A stretch of 64,000 nucleotides of DNA, taken from positions 51,897-115,896 of the forward strand of contig WRMH01000006.1 in NCBI GenBank assembly GCA_009777235.1, written 5' to 3'. Below, in pieces: positions 61,417 through 64,000 of the stretch. Under the pieces are notes generated by a model, which searched no databases, was not told the origin of the DNA, and worked only from the letters and a program-made list of their open reading frames with translations. Position numbers and translations under genes: made by a program. Position 1 is the first letter of the stretch; every line of letters begins with the position of its first letter. Source of the DNA: Oscillospiraceae bacterium (GTDB lineage Bacteria > Bacillota > Clostridia > Oscillospirales > Oscillospiraceae).

Positions 61417-63500
61417 AAATCAGCATAACAGATATCACGAACAACAGATGTTTTTTTTGCGTTGCCGAACAGTTTTTGAAGCAACTTGCCATAGTTTTCT
61501 TTAATGATATAAAAAAAATGCAGGGGCAAATTATCGTAAAAATTTACAACATAACTCAAAATAGTTGCATAATTATCTTTATATTGTTCATCGCTAAAAA
61601 AAACAAACTGATTCATTTGTCCGATTAACGAATCTATAATATCGACAATTCCATTAATGCCCTTTTTAGCAGCCTTTTCCCTCAGTATTTTGAGTGAAGT
61701 AATATAGGGAGATTCATCTAAATTGTAGCAACCAAAAGTTTTACCCATGAAATTTTTGTTTTTGCACATCAATACCACACTGTATACATAGTTGAGATAG
61801 CGTTTAAGCAATGTAATAAATCTTTTGCAATCATTCAAAGCTTGAAACAAATCATTCTTTTCTATTTTATTTAGATTAATCAAGTGCGCATATGCCAAAG
61901 CTTTTTGCTCAGTATATAAACTATCATATTCCTCAACGTCAAAAGAAAACACATACACAACGCCGGTTTCTATATTTTTTCCTTCGCCAAATTCTAATTT
62001 AGGGTCTGCACACGCAAAATACAACGCAATTAGTGGGCAAAAAGAGATGTCTAAAAATCTTGTAGGTATCCCGTAATGCTGTTGTTTGCAAATGTTTAGA
62101 GCGGTTGCATAAGAAACATTTTTAGGAGGGATCTCACCTTTTGAATGAAAAATGTCAGCACTATTTTCCAATGAAAACATATATTGTTCGTTTTCACTAT
62201 CTATGCGAATATCTCGAAACACGGAGGCAGAAATAGCCCCATAGTCAATAGTCTGCCCGCGAAATCCTAAATATGGATTTTCCTTTGATGAAGCTTTTTC
62301 GTTCAAGTGCAATTCGTAAATATGCTTAAAATATTCATCAATGTTGGATATAGACGGCTTTCGCATTTCAGTACAAATATAAACATCTGACAAAGCATTT
62401 GCTATGCCAAACATAAAAATTTTTTTTACATCGTCTAAATTCACCATTTCATTGCACTTTGCGTTGATTGCATTCATCAAGTTAAAAAAATTGACATCCA
62501 TTTCACTCGAAAGAATCTCTTTGAAATTGATTCCAAGATTATTAAAATTGTATGTATGCATATTAGACCCATGGTGATAAACTGCTTTCCCAAAATTACA
62601 TTTTGCCAACAAGTCTGATGTAGGAGCTGTTAGCGCCTTGACATTAGCATTGGGTTGGACTTTATTAATCACACAGCTAAAATATTCATATGCATCATAC
62701 ATAGCATGAATTTCATTCGAGGTTAATCCTTCGAATACTTTTTTACCGTCAACAAGTTCCCACTCCGCGTTTCGCAATTTCTTATACTCTTTTTTCCAAA
62801 GTTTTCTCAATGGGTGTTCATAAAGATACCCATGTCCAACCTTTACGGCGAAATCCTTATATTTGTCCGCATCATCAAACGCTACAAGCAATTTTTCAAG
62901 TGTCACTTGCCGATAATTCTCAATATCCAAACAATTTCCATCGGTATTTTCGCGCCAGTAAGGTATTTGTACGTCAAGTTTGCTAATGCTTGCGGTGTCA
63001 TTGTCGATATTTGCCTTATTGTTAACATAGAGCTTATTGGCGGAAAGTGCAAGAACAGCGAGCGCCGAACCGACGTTATCATAAACATATACATTTATTT
63101 CATTAAAATGTTTAATCAAATATTTGTGAAAATATATCACCGCCTTTATTCGTCCACCTGTTCCAGATAAAAGAATGTTTATCTTTTTGACTCCACTATT
63201 TTTGTATTTTTCTAAAACTCTATAAATACTACCACCATTATCATTAAAATCATTTAGGGAAAGCGAATAACTGTCGATATTGTTAAAATGGTGGTGTTTT
63301 GATAGTGCATTATACTGTCTCGAATCATTTTGGGTCGCAAAAAAGAGCAAAAAAGCGGTTTCTTTCTGCCCCTCAGTTTTCATAAGATTGGCTATCAGTT
63401 TTCTTAATTCAGTCTTTTTTGCGATAACTATGTTTGAATCAGTATCCTTACGACAAGTCCTTAATTCGACATTGCAATTACGAATTTGTGCTTTTCTCAT
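61350..63500 (-). CDS. ClpP/SppA-like + FRG-domain protein, likely frameshifted near its 3' end
   Basis: INILLSGTGGRIKAVIYFHKYL ... YVYDNVGSALAVLALSANKLYV; YLGFRGQTIDYGAISASVFRD ... QQHYGIPTRFLDISFCPLIALYFAC. Confidence 0.7.
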   Translation of the reverse strand: MRKAQIRNCNVELRTCRKDTDSNIVIAKKTELRKLIANLMKTEGQKETAFLLFFATQNDSRQYNALSKHHHFNNIDSYSLSLNDFNDNGGSIYRVLEKYKNSGVKKINILLSGTGGRIKAVIYFHKYLIKHFNEINVYVYDNVGSALAVLALSANKLYVNNKANIDNDTASISKLDVQIPYWRENTDGNCLDIENYRQVTLEKLLVAFDDADKYKDFAVKVGHGYLYEHPLRKLWKKEYKKLRNAEWELVDGKKVFEGLTSNEIHAMYDAYEYFSCVINKVQPNANVKALTAPTSDLLAKCNFGKAVYHHGSNMHTYNFNNLGINFKEILSSEMDVNFFNLMNAINAKCNEMVNLDDVKKIFMFGIANALSDVYICTEMRKPSISNIDEYFKHIYELHLNEKASSKENPYLGFRGQTIDYGAISASVFRDIRIDSENEQYMFSLENSADIFHSKGEIPPKNVSYATALNICKQQHYGIPTRFLDISFCPLIALYFACADPKLEFGEGKNIETGVVYVFSFDVEEYDSLYTEQKALAYAHLINLNKIEKNDLFQALNDCKRFITLLKRYLNYVYSVVLMCKNKNFMGKTFGCYNLDESPYITSLKILREKAAKKGINGIVDIIDSLIGQMNQFVFFSDEQYKDNYATILSYVVNFYDNLPLHFFYIIKENYGKLLQKLFGNAKKTSVVRDICYADFCFLWKRRCFMHPITQLRPIKD

Positions 63501-63508
63501 CTAGGATT

Positions 63509-63676
63509 TCACCTTTGCTTATAGTTGTCTTTCAAAGCTGCAGTAAGAATGTCTAACCTTTTCTTATACGGATTCCTACCTATCCGTCGTTTCACTTTGA
63601 TTTCTGAAGCATATGTGCTATTATACAAAGACAACTCCTCTTTATCTTTAATAGTATTTTTCGTATTACTCTCCAT
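63509..63676 (-). CDS. Small basic protein upstream of the FRG-domain gene
   Basis: MESNTKNTIKDKEELSLYNSTYASEIKVKRRIGRNPYKKRLDILTAALKDNYKQR. Confidence 0.4.
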   Translation of the reverse strand: MESNTKNTIKDKEELSLYNSTYASEIKVKRRIGRNPYKKRLDILTAALKDNYKQR

Positions 63677-63929
63677 AAATAACTCTCCTAAGCAGCTGAT
63701 ACTTTGTAACGCAAAACTAACGCATGGAAACTTATCCACATATCAACGAGAAGCATTATACTGCTATTTGACCGGGTTGTCAAGCATTATTTTTGCGTTT
63801 GGCGCAAAAAATTTTGTGAGTAAATTCCCAAAGTAAGAGCAACAGTGGCGTAGGGGGTGGCATTTAGTCTGAAAAATAAAATATGGTAGCATTAAGTCCG
63901 GGAAATTTTCTATTGAAAGGAAGAATACA

Positions 63930-64000
63930 ATGCCGGGCTTAAGAGTTAATGGGGGCAAGCACCTAACGCTTGATAATCGTCAAGAAATCATGGAATGTCT
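63930..64000 (+). CDS. IS30-family transposase N-terminus, cut by window edge
   Basis: MPGLRVNGGKHLTLDNRQEIMEC resembles the IS30 KHLTxxDR start; AAAGGAAG upstream. Confidence 0.5.
   Translation, partial: MPGLRVNGGKHLTLDNRQEIMEC

Noticed and set aside
61405-61425. Programmed -1 ribosomal frameshift in the FRG gene
   Set aside because: No proper X XXY YYZ slippery heptamer in the zero frame (T TTT TGT does not re-pair in the A-site); an indel in a homopolymer is simpler.

Overview
The window reads as a mosaic from a Firmicutes/Clostridia-like genome (inferred from protein types only). About 2.4-27 kb, 37.4-41.6 kb and 55-57 kb carry a surface-polysaccharide locus: nucleotide-sugar enzymes (gmd, rmd-like, ugd, UDP-GlcA epimerase-like, galE, glf, IspD/TarI-like), a Wzm/Wzt-type ABC exporter, glycosyltransferases, two DUF4214-deacetylase proteins and an AlgJ/AlgI-like O-acetylation pair. 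More AT-rich accessory blocks interrupt it. The best candidate for an undescribed system is a three-gene operon at 28.8-37.0 kb (minus strand): a 2168-aa protein with GHKL-ATPase, phosphoribosyltransferase-like and C-terminal histidine-kinase-like regions, a receiver-like protein, and a DUF2971 protein. Other candidates are a complete-looking type III toxin-antitoxin locus at 54.3-55.0 kb (promoter, two 45-bp repeats, hairpin, ToxN/CptN/AbiQ-like toxin), a PycTM-like/MBL/HprK-like/radical-SAM/APH-like cluster at 49.7-53.8 kb, an alpha-toroid plus nucleoside-phosphorylase protein at 45-46.8 kb, a ClpP/SppA-like plus FRG protein that appears frameshifted at 61-63.5 kb, Fic and HEPN-MNT genes at 41.7-44.9 kb, and a dispersed intergenic repeat with inverted ends. 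No CRISPR array, rRNA or tRNA was recognised. All family names come from reading motifs by eye; no database search was run.
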